Translations under genes and position numbers: made by a program
Source: Acetobacteraceae bacterium
GTDB lineage: Bacteria > Pseudomonadota > Alphaproteobacteria > Acetobacterales > Acetobacteraceae
Length of the DNA stretch: 11,235 bases
Assembly (NCBI GenBank): GCA_947476855.1
Contig: CANJSR010000131.1
Coordinates: forward strand, 1 to 11,235
Reading direction: 5' to 3'
Part shown: positions 1-6,801 of the stretch, in pieces
How positions within the stretch are numbered: the first letter of the stretch is position 1
Layout: every line of letters starts with the position of its first letter
Notes under the pieces: model-generated
Told to the model about the DNA's origin: nothing
What the model saw: the letters and a program-made list of their open reading frames with translations, nothing else
Databases searched by the model: none

Positions 1-2
1 CG

Positions 3-758
3 AAGATCGTGACCCTGCTGTGGGGCGGGTTCAGCGTCGACAACCCGACGCTCAATCGCTTCTTCAGCCTGCACTACCTGCTGCCCTTCGTGATCGTGGG
101 CGTGGTCTTCCTGCACATCGCGGCGCTGCATATCGTGGGTTCCAACAACCCGCTGGGCATCGACGTGAAGGGCCCGCAGGACACGCTGCCGTTCCACCCG
201 TACTATACGGTGAAGGACAGCGTGGGCATGTGCGTCTACCTGATGGTGTTCGCCGCCTTCGTCTTCTTCGCGCCGAACTACCTGGGCGACCCGGTCAACT
301 TCATACCGGCCAACCCATTGCAGACTCCCGCGCATATCGTGCCTGAGTGGTACTTCCTGCCCTTCTACGCGATCCTGCGCTCCGTGCCGGACAAGCTGCT
401 GGGCGTCTGCCTGATGTTCGGGTCGATCCTGCTGCTGTTCATCCTGCCCTGGCTGGATACGTCCCCGGTGCGCAGCGCGCGGTTCCGCCCGATCTACCGC
501 ATCCTGATCTGGGTGCTGGTGGCCTGCGTGGTGGTCCTGGGCTTCTGTGGCGCCCGCCCGCCGGAAGGCATCTGGGTCATCCTCAGCCGGATCTGCACCC
601 TGTACTACTTCGCTCACTTCCTGGTGATCCTCCCGATCCTCGGCAAGCTGGAACGCCCGCTGCCGCTGCCCGAGAGCATCAGCCAGTCCGTGATGGGTGG
701 AGGCGGCGGCGGTCCGATGCCCTCCGGCGCCCATGCCAAGCCGATGGAGAAAGCCTGA
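3..758 (+). CDS. petB: Cytochrome b of the bc1 complex (complex III), 3' part
   Basis: This is the membrane cytochrome b subunit, which carries hemes bL and bH and the Qo and Qi quinone sites. The reading frame is open from the window edge; 251 residues are present and roughly 150-170 N-terminal residues (the first helices and the first heme-ligand pair) lie outside. Visible marks are the second heme-ligand pair, in FSLHYLLPF and FLHIAALH, with the two His exactly 14 residues apart, followed 5 residues later by the His usually assigned to the Qi site. The Qo-site motif PEWY is at nt 342-353. Several hydrophobic helices follow. The C-terminus ends in a Gly-rich, probably disordered tail ([14 protein letters not shown]) that is not part of the conserved core. 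The stop overlaps the petC start (TGATG), as expected for petABC. Identification is secure from the motifs. Confidence 0.97.
   Translation, partial: KIVTLLWGGFSVDNPTLNRFFSLHYLLPFVIVGVVFLHIAALHIVGSNNPLGIDVKGPQDTLPFHPYYTVKDSVGMCVYLMVFAAFVFFAPNYLGDPVNFIPANPLQTPAHIVPEWYFLPFYAILRSVPDKLLGVCLMFGSILLLFILPWLDTSPVRSARFRPIYRILIWVLVACVVVLGFCGARPPEGIWVILSRICTLYYFAHFLVILPILGKLERPLPLPESISQSVMGGGGGGPMPSGAHAKPMEKA
746..750 (+). promoter_or_regulatory. Ribosome binding site of petC
   Basis: GGAGA lies 7 nt before the ATG at 758, inside the end of petB. It supports choosing ATG 758, rather than any earlier in-frame codon, as the cytochrome c1 start; reinitiation after the overlapping petB stop would also help. 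Confidence 0.7.
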
Positions 759-1537
759 TGCGCGCGCTGCGTTCCATGATCGCGGGGGTCCTGATGGGGG
801 GCCTCGCGATCGCCAGCCCCGCGGTGGGACCGGCCCTGGCGGCCGGTGACGCACCGACCCCGCCGGCGCAGAACTGGAGCTTCGACCGGATCTTCGGGAC
901 CTTCGACCTCGCCGCCGCGCAGCGTGGCTTCCAGGTCTATTCCGAGGTCTGTTCGGCCTGCCATTCCATGCGGTTGCTGTCCTATCGCGACCTCGCCGGG
1001 ATCGGCCTGACGAACGACCAGATCAAGGCGATCGCCGCCGCGGTGACCGTGCCGCAGGGTCTGGACGACCAGGGCGCGCCGAAGGAAGGCCCCGGCACGC
1101 CGGCCAGCCGCTTCAAGCGCCCCTTCCCGAACGACGTGGCCGCCCGCGCCGGCAACAACGGCGCGCTGCCGCCGGACTTGTCGCTGCTGTCGAACGCGTT
1201 CCTGAACGGGCCGGACTATATCCATGGCGTGCTGACCGGCTATGCCGATCCGCCTGCCGGGTTCACGCTGATGGATGGGATGAACTACAACAAGTACTTC
1301 ATCGGTCATCAGATCGCGATGCCCAAGCCGCTCAGCGACGGCCAGGTCACCTATGCCGACGGCACGACCGCGAGCGTCGAGCAGATGTCGCGCGATGTCG
1401 TCACCTTCCTGACCTGGGCCGCGAACCCGGAAATGGTGGAACGCAAGCAGATGGGCGTCAGGGTCATCCTGTTCCTGCTGCTGATGACCTGCGTGACCTA
1501 TGCCGTGAAGCGGAAGATCTGGGCGGACGTCCACTGA
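758..1537 (+). CDS. petC: Cytochrome c1 of the bc1 complex
   Basis: This 259-residue protein passes electrons from the Rieske protein to soluble cytochrome c on the periplasmic face of the membrane. A signal peptide covers about residues 1-29, with likely cleavage after PALA. The c-type heme site is CSACH (Cys65, Cys68, His69) and the axial Met is in GHQIAMPKPL (Met188). The conserved ALPPDLS lies near residues 136-142. One C-terminal anchor helix (about 232-250) is followed by a short basic tail (KRKIW). The length is normal for the family. The ATG overlaps the petB stop by one base and has a good ribosome binding site, so the two subunits are coupled. A much longer open frame extends upstream inside petB but encodes no signal peptide or conserved sequence, so I place the start at 758. 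The gene symbol fbcC is also used. Confidence 0.97.
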   Translation: MRALRSMIAGVLMGGLAIASPAVGPALAAGDAPTPPAQNWSFDRIFGTFDLAAAQRGFQVYSEVCSACHSMRLLSYRDLAGIGLTNDQIKAIAAAVTVPQGLDDQGAPKEGPGTPASRFKRPFPNDVAARAGNNGALPPDLSLLSNAFLNGPDYIHGVLTGYADPPAGFTLMDGMNYNKYFIGHQIAMPKPLSDGQVTYADGTTASVEQMSRDVVTFLTWAANPEMVERKQMGVRVILFLLLMTCVTYAVKRKIWADVH

Positions 1538-1545
1538 CCGCTTCG

Positions 1546-2439
1546 ATGACCGCAAGCACCGAAACCCCGCCGACCGAGCCGATCATCGGCATCGTCGGCG
1601 GGTCTGGCCTGTACGATATCGACGGGCTGGAAGACACGGTCTGGAAGACCATCCACACGCCCTGGGGCGCGCCGTCCGACAAGCTGCTGTTCGGCCGCCT
1701 GTCCGGCGTGCAATGCGTCTTCCTCCCCCGGCATGGGCGTGGCCATCCGCTGTCGCCCACCCATCTGAACTACCGCGCCAATATCGACGCGCTGAAGCGC
1801 GCCGGCTGCACCGACGTGATCTCCCTGTCGGCGGTCGGCAGCCTGAAGGCGGAACTGCCACCCGGGCATTTCGTCATCGTGGAGCAGTTCATCGACCGCA
1901 GCTTCGCGCGGGAGAAGAGCTTCTTCGGAGAGGGGATCGTCGCGCATGTGTCGATGGCCCATCCGGTCTGCTCCCGCCTTGGCGACCATCTGCACGCGGC
2001 CTGCACGGATCTCGGCCTGCCCGTGACCCGCGGCGGGACCTACCTGGTGATGGAAGGCCCGCAATTCTCCACCAAGGCCGAGAGCGAGCTCTACCGCTCC
2101 TGGGGCTGCAGCGTGATCGGCATGACCAACATGCCGGAAGCCAAGCTCGCGCGGGAGGCGGAGCTTTGCTACGCCACCGTCGCCATGGTCACCGATTATG
2201 ATTGCTGGCATCCCGACCACGATCATGTCACCGTCGATGCCGTGGTGCGCGTGCTGCTGGAAAACGCGGACAAGGCCCGCGGCCTGGTGCGGCACGTTGT
2301 GCCCAAGGTTGGTCAGACCCGCCCGCTGTGCCATGCCGGATGCGACCGCGCGCTCGACAACGCGCTGATCACCGCGCCGGACCGGCGGGACGCGGCGTTG
2401 CTTTCCCGGCTGGATGCCGTCGCGGGGCGGGTGCTTTAG
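1546..2439 (+). CDS. mtnP: S-methyl-5'-thioadenosine phosphorylase
   Basis: A cytoplasmic enzyme that splits methylthioadenosine with phosphate into adenine and 5-methylthioribose-1-phosphate, in methionine and adenine salvage from polyamine or homoserine-lactone synthesis. The 297 residues match the MTAP/PNP family 2. Phosphate- and ribose-site motifs appear in order: GGSG (18-21), RHGRGH (62-67), SAVGSL (95-100), MEGPQFSTKAE (169-179) and MTNMPEA (193-199). The base-recognition motif TDYDCW (216-221), with two Asp, favours 6-aminopurine (MTA) over inosine/guanosine substrates. The start lies 8 nt after petC and has no clear Shine-Dalgarno sequence, so it probably depends on translation of petC. 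About 10 N-terminal residues precede the conserved core, so a slightly different start cannot be excluded. The final ~40 residues after VGQTRP are less conserved. Confidence 0.95.
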   Translation: MTASTETPPTEPIIGIVGGSGLYDIDGLEDTVWKTIHTPWGAPSDKLLFGRLSGVQCVFLPRHGRGHPLSPTHLNYRANIDALKRAGCTDVISLSAVGSLKAELPPGHFVIVEQFIDRSFAREKSFFGEGIVAHVSMAHPVCSRLGDHLHAACTDLGLPVTRGGTYLVMEGPQFSTKAESELYRSWGCSVIGMTNMPEAKLAREAELCYATVAMVTDYDCWHPDHDHVTVDAVVRVLLENADKARGLVRHVVPKVGQTRPLCHAGCDRALDNALITAPDRRDAALLSRLDAVAGRVL

Positions 2440-2464
2440 GGGCCTCCGGTCCCCGCCGCGGCGG
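2439..2464 (+). repeat. Palindromic GC-rich spacer after mtnP
   Basis: The 47-nt gap after mtnP contains a perfect 12-base palindrome, CCGCCGCGGCGG (2453-2464). It is preceded by a weak GGGG/CCCC stem (2439-2442 with 2451-2454). No T-run follows, so it is not a convincing intrinsic terminator; it could be a weak pause site or simply GC-rich chance. Confidence 0.3.
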
Positions 2465-2486
2465 ATACTCATAGGGTGCTCGGTTC

Positions 2487-2672
2487 ATGCTCGATCTCGC
2501 AGGCATTCTGTCAACCGCGATCCTGATGATCATCGTCATCCTGCGCGCCGTCCAGGCCGACTCGCGGGACCCTTGGTACCAGGCGGTGAAACCTAAAGCG
2601 CCGACCAAGGAGCAACCCGGTTCCTCCCGCCGGCCCGAGGTCGCGACGCCGTCCTGGCGGCGGCGGGGTTGA
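2487..2672 (+). CDS. Small single-pass membrane protein, unknown function
   Basis: A 61-residue frame that I do not recognise as a named family. It has a hydrophobic helix at about residues 5-23 (GILSTAILMIIVILRAVQ). A polar, basic, Pro-containing tail follows, with DPWYQAVKP near residues 28-36, which would face the cytoplasm under the positive-inside rule. A weak AGGG stands 10 nt before the ATG. It lies 47 nt after mtnP and 41 nt before the wzy-like gene on the same strand, filling a space that would otherwise be a long gap between co-directional genes. This position and the clean helix-plus-tail design argue for a real gene. It could be an accessory factor of the downstream polymerase/ligase, but that is only inference from position. 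Confidence 0.5.
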   Translation: MLDLAGILSTAILMIIVILRAVQADSRDPWYQAVKPKAPTKEQPGSSRRPEVATPSWRRRG

Positions 2673-2713
2673 CCGCCAACTCGCCCGCGTTTCACCTGGT
2701 GGGCTGAACCCGC

Positions 2714-4144
2714 ATGCTGCGCAGCCTTTTCATGCTGGGGATCTACCTCAGCTTCCTCGGCCTGAGCGTCGCCGCCCCGTTCGTCGCCACGCTGGGCTAT
2801 GTCTGGGTCGATACATTCCGTCCGCAGGACGTCGCCTATGTGATCATGGACCGGTTTCCGGTCGCGATGATCATGGGCGCCGCCGCGATGGGCCTGTATT
2901 TCGTGGCCGACCGACGTGCGCCGCCACGGCCGAACGGCATCACCTTCATGCAGGTGGCGCTCGCGATCTGGGTCACGACCACGCTGCTGTGGGCCGTCGA
3001 TCCGATCAATGCCTGGGCCAAGTGGGACTGGGCATTCAAGACCTTGGTCTTTGCCGCGTTCATCCCGTTCGTGATCCGCTCCCAGGTGCAGATCGAGGCC
3101 TTCGTCCAGGTCTACATGCTGGCACTGGCGGCCAATCTGATCCCCTATGGCCTGAAGATCCTGATCTCGGGCGGCGGATACGGGCGCAATCTCGGCCTGG
3201 CCGACGGCAACTCGGGCCTGTCGGAAGGTGCCACGCTGGCGTCCGTGGCCTGCATGGCCATCCCGCTGCTGCTGTATCTCCGCAAGCACGCGCGCCTGCT
3301 TCCGTCGATCCCCTGGATTCGAGAAGTCTACCTTGGCATGGCCTTCCTGGCCCTGATGACCGCCATCGGCACCTACCAGCGGTCCGGATTGGTCGGCCTG
3401 GTGGTGGTCGGCGTCACCCTGGCGATGTACTCGCGGCACAAAATCTTCGTGAGCATAGTGAGCGTGGCCGCCGGAATCGCCGTTGCCTACATGACGTCCG
3501 ACGCCTGGGTCAGCCGCATCTCGACCATCGGCAACTACCAGGCCGACACTTCGGCCATGACCCGCATCCTGGTCTGGCGATGGACGCTCGACTACGTGAT
3601 CAGCCACCCGCTGGGCGGCGGGTTCGAGATGTTCCGGATCAACGCCATCTTTCACCCACCCTCGGCCAGTAATCCGACCGGTATCGTCGAGTACGGCCGA
3701 GCCTTCCACAGCATCTATTTTGAAATGCTCGGCGAGCACGGCTGGATCGGGTTGTCGCTTCTGCTGGGCCTGTTCGGCCTCAGCCTGCTCCGCCTGCGCG
3801 GGGCCGCGCGTCTTGCCGGCACGGTGGAAGGGCTGGAGTGGTGCACCGACCTGGCCCGTGCCCTGCAAGCGTCGCTGCTCGTGATGGCGGCGTGTGGCGC
3901 GTTCATCGGCATCGGCTTCCAACCCATGATTCACTACCTTTTCGCCCTCGCGGTGGTGGTGCCCGAGTATGTCCGCCGTTGCGTCGAGCAGAAGAGCGCG
4001 CCCGAGGCATCGCAGACCTCCTGGCGCTCTCGGGCAGCGGCGCCGGTGCTGGCCTCGGGGAGGGGGAAGGCCTGGACCGCCGCTGGAACGGCACCGAACC
4101 CAAAGCCATCGGGCAGCCGCCGGCTGGGGGGGCGGGACCGGTAG
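2714..4144 (+). CDS. O-antigen ligase/polymerase family membrane protein (Wzy/WaaL-like, possibly of the exosortase-A-associated type)
   Basis: A 476-residue polytopic inner-membrane protein with about 10-12 predicted helices. It probably ligates or polymerises lipid-linked glycans on the periplasmic side. The PF04932-type signature sits in the last large periplasmic loop: SGLVGL after an Arg (Arg223), a loop from about 274 to 306 ending in HPLGGGFEMF, then HSIYFEMLGEHGWIGL (332-347), the classic H..Y...LGE.G..GL pattern. The N-terminus (APFVATLGYVWVDTFRPQ) resembles the DUF5935-like leader of the O-glycosylation ligases associated with exosortase A; I infer this from memory of the family, and no exosortase is in this window. 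Residues from about 425 to the end are a basic, Ser/Ala/Pro-rich, probably cytoplasmic tail. The start has only a weak GGTGGG upstream. The gene converges on the SGNH gene with a 10-nt gap. Confidence 0.85.
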   Translation: MLRSLFMLGIYLSFLGLSVAAPFVATLGYVWVDTFRPQDVAYVIMDRFPVAMIMGAAAMGLYFVADRRAPPRPNGITFMQVALAIWVTTTLLWAVDPINAWAKWDWAFKTLVFAAFIPFVIRSQVQIEAFVQVYMLALAANLIPYGLKILISGGGYGRNLGLADGNSGLSEGATLASVACMAIPLLLYLRKHARLLPSIPWIREVYLGMAFLALMTAIGTYQRSGLVGLVVVGVTLAMYSRHKIFVSIVSVAAGIAVAYMTSDAWVSRISTIGNYQADTSAMTRILVWRWTLDYVISHPLGGGFEMFRINAIFHPPSASNPTGIVEYGRAFHSIYFEMLGEHGWIGLSLLLGLFGLSLLRLRGAARLAGTVEGLEWCTDLARALQASLLVMAACGAFIGIGFQPMIHYLFALAVVVPEYVRRCVEQKSAPEASQTSWRSRAAAPVLASGRGKAWTAAGTAPNPKPSGSRRLGGRDR

Positions 4145-4154
4145 CCGCCGTCGG

Positions 4155-4895
4155 TTATCGCACGCCGAGGGTGTTGCGGATCCAGGCGGCCATGCGCTCA
4201 CCGCCCGCGGCCGAAAGATGCCAGCCATCCGGGCCGAACCACTCCGATCGGGGGGCACCTCGGCTGGCGTCCCAGGCCAGGGGCCATAGATCCAGATAGC
4301 GGCAGTTCGGCCGGTGGTGGCAGGCGGCCCTGATCGCGTCGTTGAGGGCGGCGATGTTCGCGTTGCGGAGATCGCTTCGGCGGGCGATCACGGGCTTCGT
4401 CTCATCAACCGGCAGGACCGACAGGGCCAGGACGGGTGTGGAGGCGGGGATCCGCCGCAGGATGTCGCCGTAGAATGCCGCGGCTTCGGCGGGAGCGCGG
4501 TATTTCAGGTCGTTGACCCCGACCTCGATCACGACGGCGCCCGCGCGTTCGATGGAGCGCAGCATCGGCAGGCGGCGCAGCAACAGGTAGGTCGTGTCGC
4601 CGCCCAGGCCGAAATTCACCGCGTTGGGGCCAACCGACTCCGCTGGAACGCCGCCCATGATGCTGTCGCCCAGCAGGACGATCGCTCCATTCGGAACCCG
4701 TTGGTCACGTTCGGCGTGTTCCAGGACCGTCTGGATCGGGAAATCCTCCCATTCCGGCGGCGCCTGCCAGTATCCGAGCGACTTGTAGGCCAGCGGCAGG
4801 AAGTTGGTCCGGGTCAGCGCGAGGACGACGATCAGGTGCAGACCCACCAGATAGGCCGCCAGGGTGGCCCACAGGACTGTCCGGGCGAACCTCAT
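4155..4895 (-). CDS. Membrane-anchored SGNH/GDSL hydrolase, partner of the upstream acyltransferase
   Basis: The 246-residue protein has an N-terminal signal-anchor helix (about 6-29), so its catalytic domain should lie in the periplasm. All four SGNH blocks are visible: GDS (76-78, nucleophile Ser78), GLGGD (96-100), GVND (126-129, Asn128) and DGWH (223-226, catalytic Asp223 and His226). Such domains act as carbohydrate esterases or O-acetyl transferases. I chose ATG 4895 because it forms an ATGA overlap with the stop of the acyltransferase gene and begins directly before the membrane anchor. A longer frame from 5024 would add 43 Arg/Pro-rich residues that are merely the shadow of the acyltransferase gene. 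Known OafA-type enzymes often carry an SGNH domain fused at the C-terminus; here the two halves are separate, coupled genes. The exact substrate is unknown. Confidence 0.88.
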   Translation of the reverse strand: MRFARTVLWATLAAYLVGLHLIVVLALTRTNFLPLAYKSLGYWQAPPEWEDFPIQTVLEHAERDQRVPNGAIVLLGDSIMGGVPAESVGPNAVNFGLGGDTTYLLLRRLPMLRSIERAGAVVIEVGVNDLKYRAPAEAAAFYGDILRRIPASTPVLALSVLPVDETKPVIARRSDLRNANIAALNDAIRAACHHRPNCRYLDLWPLAWDASRGAPRSEWFGPDGWHLSAAGGERMAAWIRNTLGVR

Positions 4896-6031
4896 GGGCG
4901 GGCCGGGGCCGGCCCGGGCATCAGCCAACGGCGGAAGGCGCGTCGTCCGGGCTCCTCCACCCAGTGGAACAGGATGACGGACGCCAGGGCGGTGGTCACC
5001 AGATAGGCGGTGACGGGTATCCACAGCGGCATGCCGTCACGGATCAGCAGGAACTTGACCCAGTCCCGGACGAAATAATGGACGAGGTATGTTGAATAGG
5101 ACCAGAGCCCGATCCGTTCCAGCACCCGCGAGCTGAACAGGCGGGCCAGAGGGTCGGTCCGGTTGGCCAGGCCGTAGATCAGGCAGGCCCCGCCCAGCGG
5201 CATGACCAGCGCGTCAGGCAGATCAAAGGCAAACAGGCCGATGGCGCATAGCAGGCCGATGGCGAGTGCGCCGAACCGGGTGAAGGCGTGGTCTCGCCAG
5301 CCGAACCAGACCAGGAAGACGCACATCCCTATGAAGAACTCGATCACGCAGCGGCCGGCGCCCAGGCGGGCGATGTCGCCGCCCAGGCTGATCCCCTGCG
5401 GGACCATCCACGCGGCGAGTCCGGCCAGGGCCAGTCCCAGCGCCAGTAATGCCCGGGCCGGCGTGGTCAGACAGCGCAGCGCCGTCCAGGCGAGGAGGGG
5501 GAATGCCAGATAGGCCAGGAATTCGGTGCTGATCGACCAGGCTGGGACGTTCCAGGCCAAGCCGTCGGTGAAGCCCCAGTTCTGGATCAGCAGCAGGCTC
5601 AGGACATAATAGGTCGGGTCATAGCGTTCGCCGGGGACGGCCGTGGATGATGCGAGCGTAATCGCGATGGGATTGGCCAGATACAGAAGCAGCACGGTCA
5701 GATGCAGCGGGTAGATGCGGGCGATCCGGGCGGCCATGAACTGCCGCCAGCCTTGGACGGTCGGGCGGTCGAACAGCGTGATGTAGTTGTAGGCGATGAT
5801 GAAGCCGCTGAGGATGAAGAAGAAATCCACGGCGAGGAAACCCGGCTCGACCGCCGGTCTTAGCCAGCTCGGCAAATATTCCCGGAAATGGTACAGCACG
5901 ACCCACCAGGCGGCGATGCCACGGATGGCTGTCAGCGATGGGATGCTGTCCGGTGGCCGAACCCGGCCGGGTTCGGCTCCGACGGATGGTTGGCCGGCCC
6001 GCGCATGCGTATTCCGCGGACCGGCCGGCAT
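4892..6031 (-). CDS. Acyltransferase family 3 (OafA/YrhL-like) membrane protein
   Basis: A 379-residue protein with about 10 membrane helices that moves acyl groups, usually acetyl, across the inner membrane onto surface sugars. Family marks: SLTAIRGIAAWWVVLYHF (32-49), with the presumed catalytic His48 in the first helix; FLAVDFFFILSGFIIAY (65-81); RIARIYPLH (102-110); WSISTEFLAYLAFP (165-178); and the closing HWVEEPGRR (356-364). About 30 Pro/Gly/Arg-rich residues precede the first helix and may be cytosolic, or the true start may be slightly later; no strong ribosome binding site marks ATG 6031. It follows the dienelactone hydrolase gene by 8 nt and overlaps the SGNH gene by 4 nt. With the convergent wzy-like gene this suggests O-acetylation of an exported glycan. 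Function as a lipid or secondary-metabolite acyltransferase remains possible. Confidence 0.92.
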   Translation of the reverse strand: MPAGPRNTHARAGQPSVGAEPGRVRPPDSIPSLTAIRGIAAWWVVLYHFREYLPSWLRPAVEPGFLAVDFFFILSGFIIAYNYITLFDRPTVQGWRQFMAARIARIYPLHLTVLLLYLANPIAITLASSTAVPGERYDPTYYVLSLLLIQNWGFTDGLAWNVPAWSISTEFLAYLAFPLLAWTALRCLTTPARALLALGLALAGLAAWMVPQGISLGGDIARLGAGRCVIEFFIGMCVFLVWFGWRDHAFTRFGALAIGLLCAIGLFAFDLPDALVMPLGGACLIYGLANRTDPLARLFSSRVLERIGLWSYSTYLVHYFVRDWVKFLLIRDGMPLWIPVTAYLVTTALASVILFHWVEEPGRRAFRRWLMPGPAPARP

Positions 6032-6039
6032 CGCGTGGA

Positions 6040-6705
6040 TCAGCCCAGGTGCTTCTTGAAGAAGTCCAGGGTGCGCTGCTGCGCGACGTCGTAGTCGGGC
6101 TTGCTGAAGCTGCCACGCTCATCACAGCCGAAGCCGTGCTGGGCGCCCATGTAGACGAAGATTTCGGCCTTGGGCTGCGCCATCTTCACCGCGTCCACGT
6201 CGGCCATGGGGATGGAGGCGTCCTTTTCGCCGAAATGGAGCTGCACGGCGCAGTTCGCTGCCTCGTTCTTGGAGCCGGCGACGCCGCCGCCGTACCAGCC
6301 GGAGATGGCCGCGAACTTGGAGGAGCGGGTGGCGCCCCAGAAGGCGACGGTGCCGCCGAAGCAATAGCCGACGATGCCCAGCTTCTTGCCGGAGAGGTGG
6401 TCGGCGGCGGCCTCGACATCGGCCATCACTTCCGCGTCGTTCAGCTTCATCCGGACTTCACGGCCCTTGCTGATGTCGTCGGGCGTGTAGCCGAGCTCGA
6501 TGCCCGGGGCGACGCGATCGAACAGCGCGGGGGCCACGACGGCATAGCCCTGGGCGGCATAGCGGTCGGCCATGTCACGGATGTGATGGTTCACGCCGAA
6601 GATTTCCTGAATGACGACGACGCCCTTCGTCGCATTCTCCGGCCCCGCGATATAGGCGGAAAACGTGTGGCCGTCCTTGGCCTTCAACTCGATGGTCTTT
6701 CCCAT
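6040..6705 (-). CDS. Dienelactone hydrolase family protein
   Basis: A 221-residue cytoplasmic alpha/beta hydrolase. Family features match carboxymethylenebutenolidase: Glu34 in IQEIFGVN, nucleophile Cys115 in GYCFGG, Asp162 in GEKD and His190 in QHGFGC, a complete Cys-Asp-His triad with the helper Glu. No signal peptide is present. No other aromatic-degradation gene is nearby, so hydrolysis of dienelactone in a chlorocatechol route is not supported by context; these proteins are often generic detoxifying hydrolases. The frame stays open to 6801, but ATG 6705 is preferred: a strong GGGAGG lies 5 nt upstream, and the 32 extra residues are Arg-rich and unlike the family. The gene stands 96 nt after the lipoprotein gene and 8 nt before the acyltransferase gene, so it probably heads the three-gene group dlh-acyltransferase-SGNH. 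Confidence 0.93.
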   Translation of the reverse strand: MGKTIELKAKDGHTFSAYIAGPENATKGVVVIQEIFGVNHHIRDMADRYAAQGYAVVAPALFDRVAPGIELGYTPDDISKGREVRMKLNDAEVMADVEAAADHLSGKKLGIVGYCFGGTVAFWGATRSSKFAAISGWYGGGVAGSKNEAANCAVQLHFGEKDASIPMADVDAVKMAQPKAEIFVYMGAQHGFGCDERGSFSKPDYDVAQQRTLDFFKKHLG

Positions 6706-6710
6706 GGCAT

Positions 6711-6716
6711 CCTCCC
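6711..6716 (-). promoter_or_regulatory. Ribosome binding site of the dienelactone hydrolase
   Basis: On the minus strand GGGAGG sits 5 nt before the ATG at 6705. It is the best Shine-Dalgarno match I saw in the window and decides the start of this gene over the upstream in-frame codon at 6801. Confidence 0.8.
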
Positions 6717-6734
6717 GAAAACATGCGTCACCGT

Positions 6735-6759
6735 GGGCCGTCCGCGTGGCGGTCGGCCC
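6735..6759 (-). terminator. GC-rich hairpin between the lipoprotein and dienelactone hydrolase genes
   Basis: GGGCCG (6735-6740) pairs with CGGCCC (6754-6759), and CCGC (6742-6745) pairs with GCGG (6749-6752). There is one T-T mismatch and a 3-nt loop, giving 10 paired bases. It lies 42 nt past the lipoprotein stop and about 30 nt before the dienelactone hydrolase start. No T-run follows directly in the minus orientation, so a textbook intrinsic terminator is not proven; it may end or weaken transcription from the upstream operon, or protect its 3' end. Confidence 0.45.
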
Positions 6760-6801
6760 CCGATCCTTACGCCTTGTCGCATGAAAGCGGCGCCCCGCCA
6801 A

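Noticed and set aside
614..1555. A 313-codon open frame on the - strand opposite petC.
   Set aside because: Antisense of a secure cytochrome c1 gene, and of arginine/glycine-rich composition.
2369..4258. A 629-codon open frame on the - strand.
   Set aside because: It is antisense to the ligase gene, which has a real PF04932 signature. The shadow is Arg/Gly/His/Gln-rich with no recognisable fold and overlaps mtnP as well.
4896..5024. An N-terminal extension of 43 residues for the SGNH hydrolase.
   Set aside because: It overlaps the acyltransferase C-terminus out of frame and is Arg/Pro-rich. ATG 4895 gives an ATGA coupling and puts the anchor helix at the N-terminus.
6706..6801. A 32-residue extension of the dienelactone hydrolase, and a possible sigma-70-like promoter in the same gap.
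   Set aside because: The extension is Arg-rich and bypasses the strong ribosome binding site. No -35/-10 pair with proper spacing was convincing.
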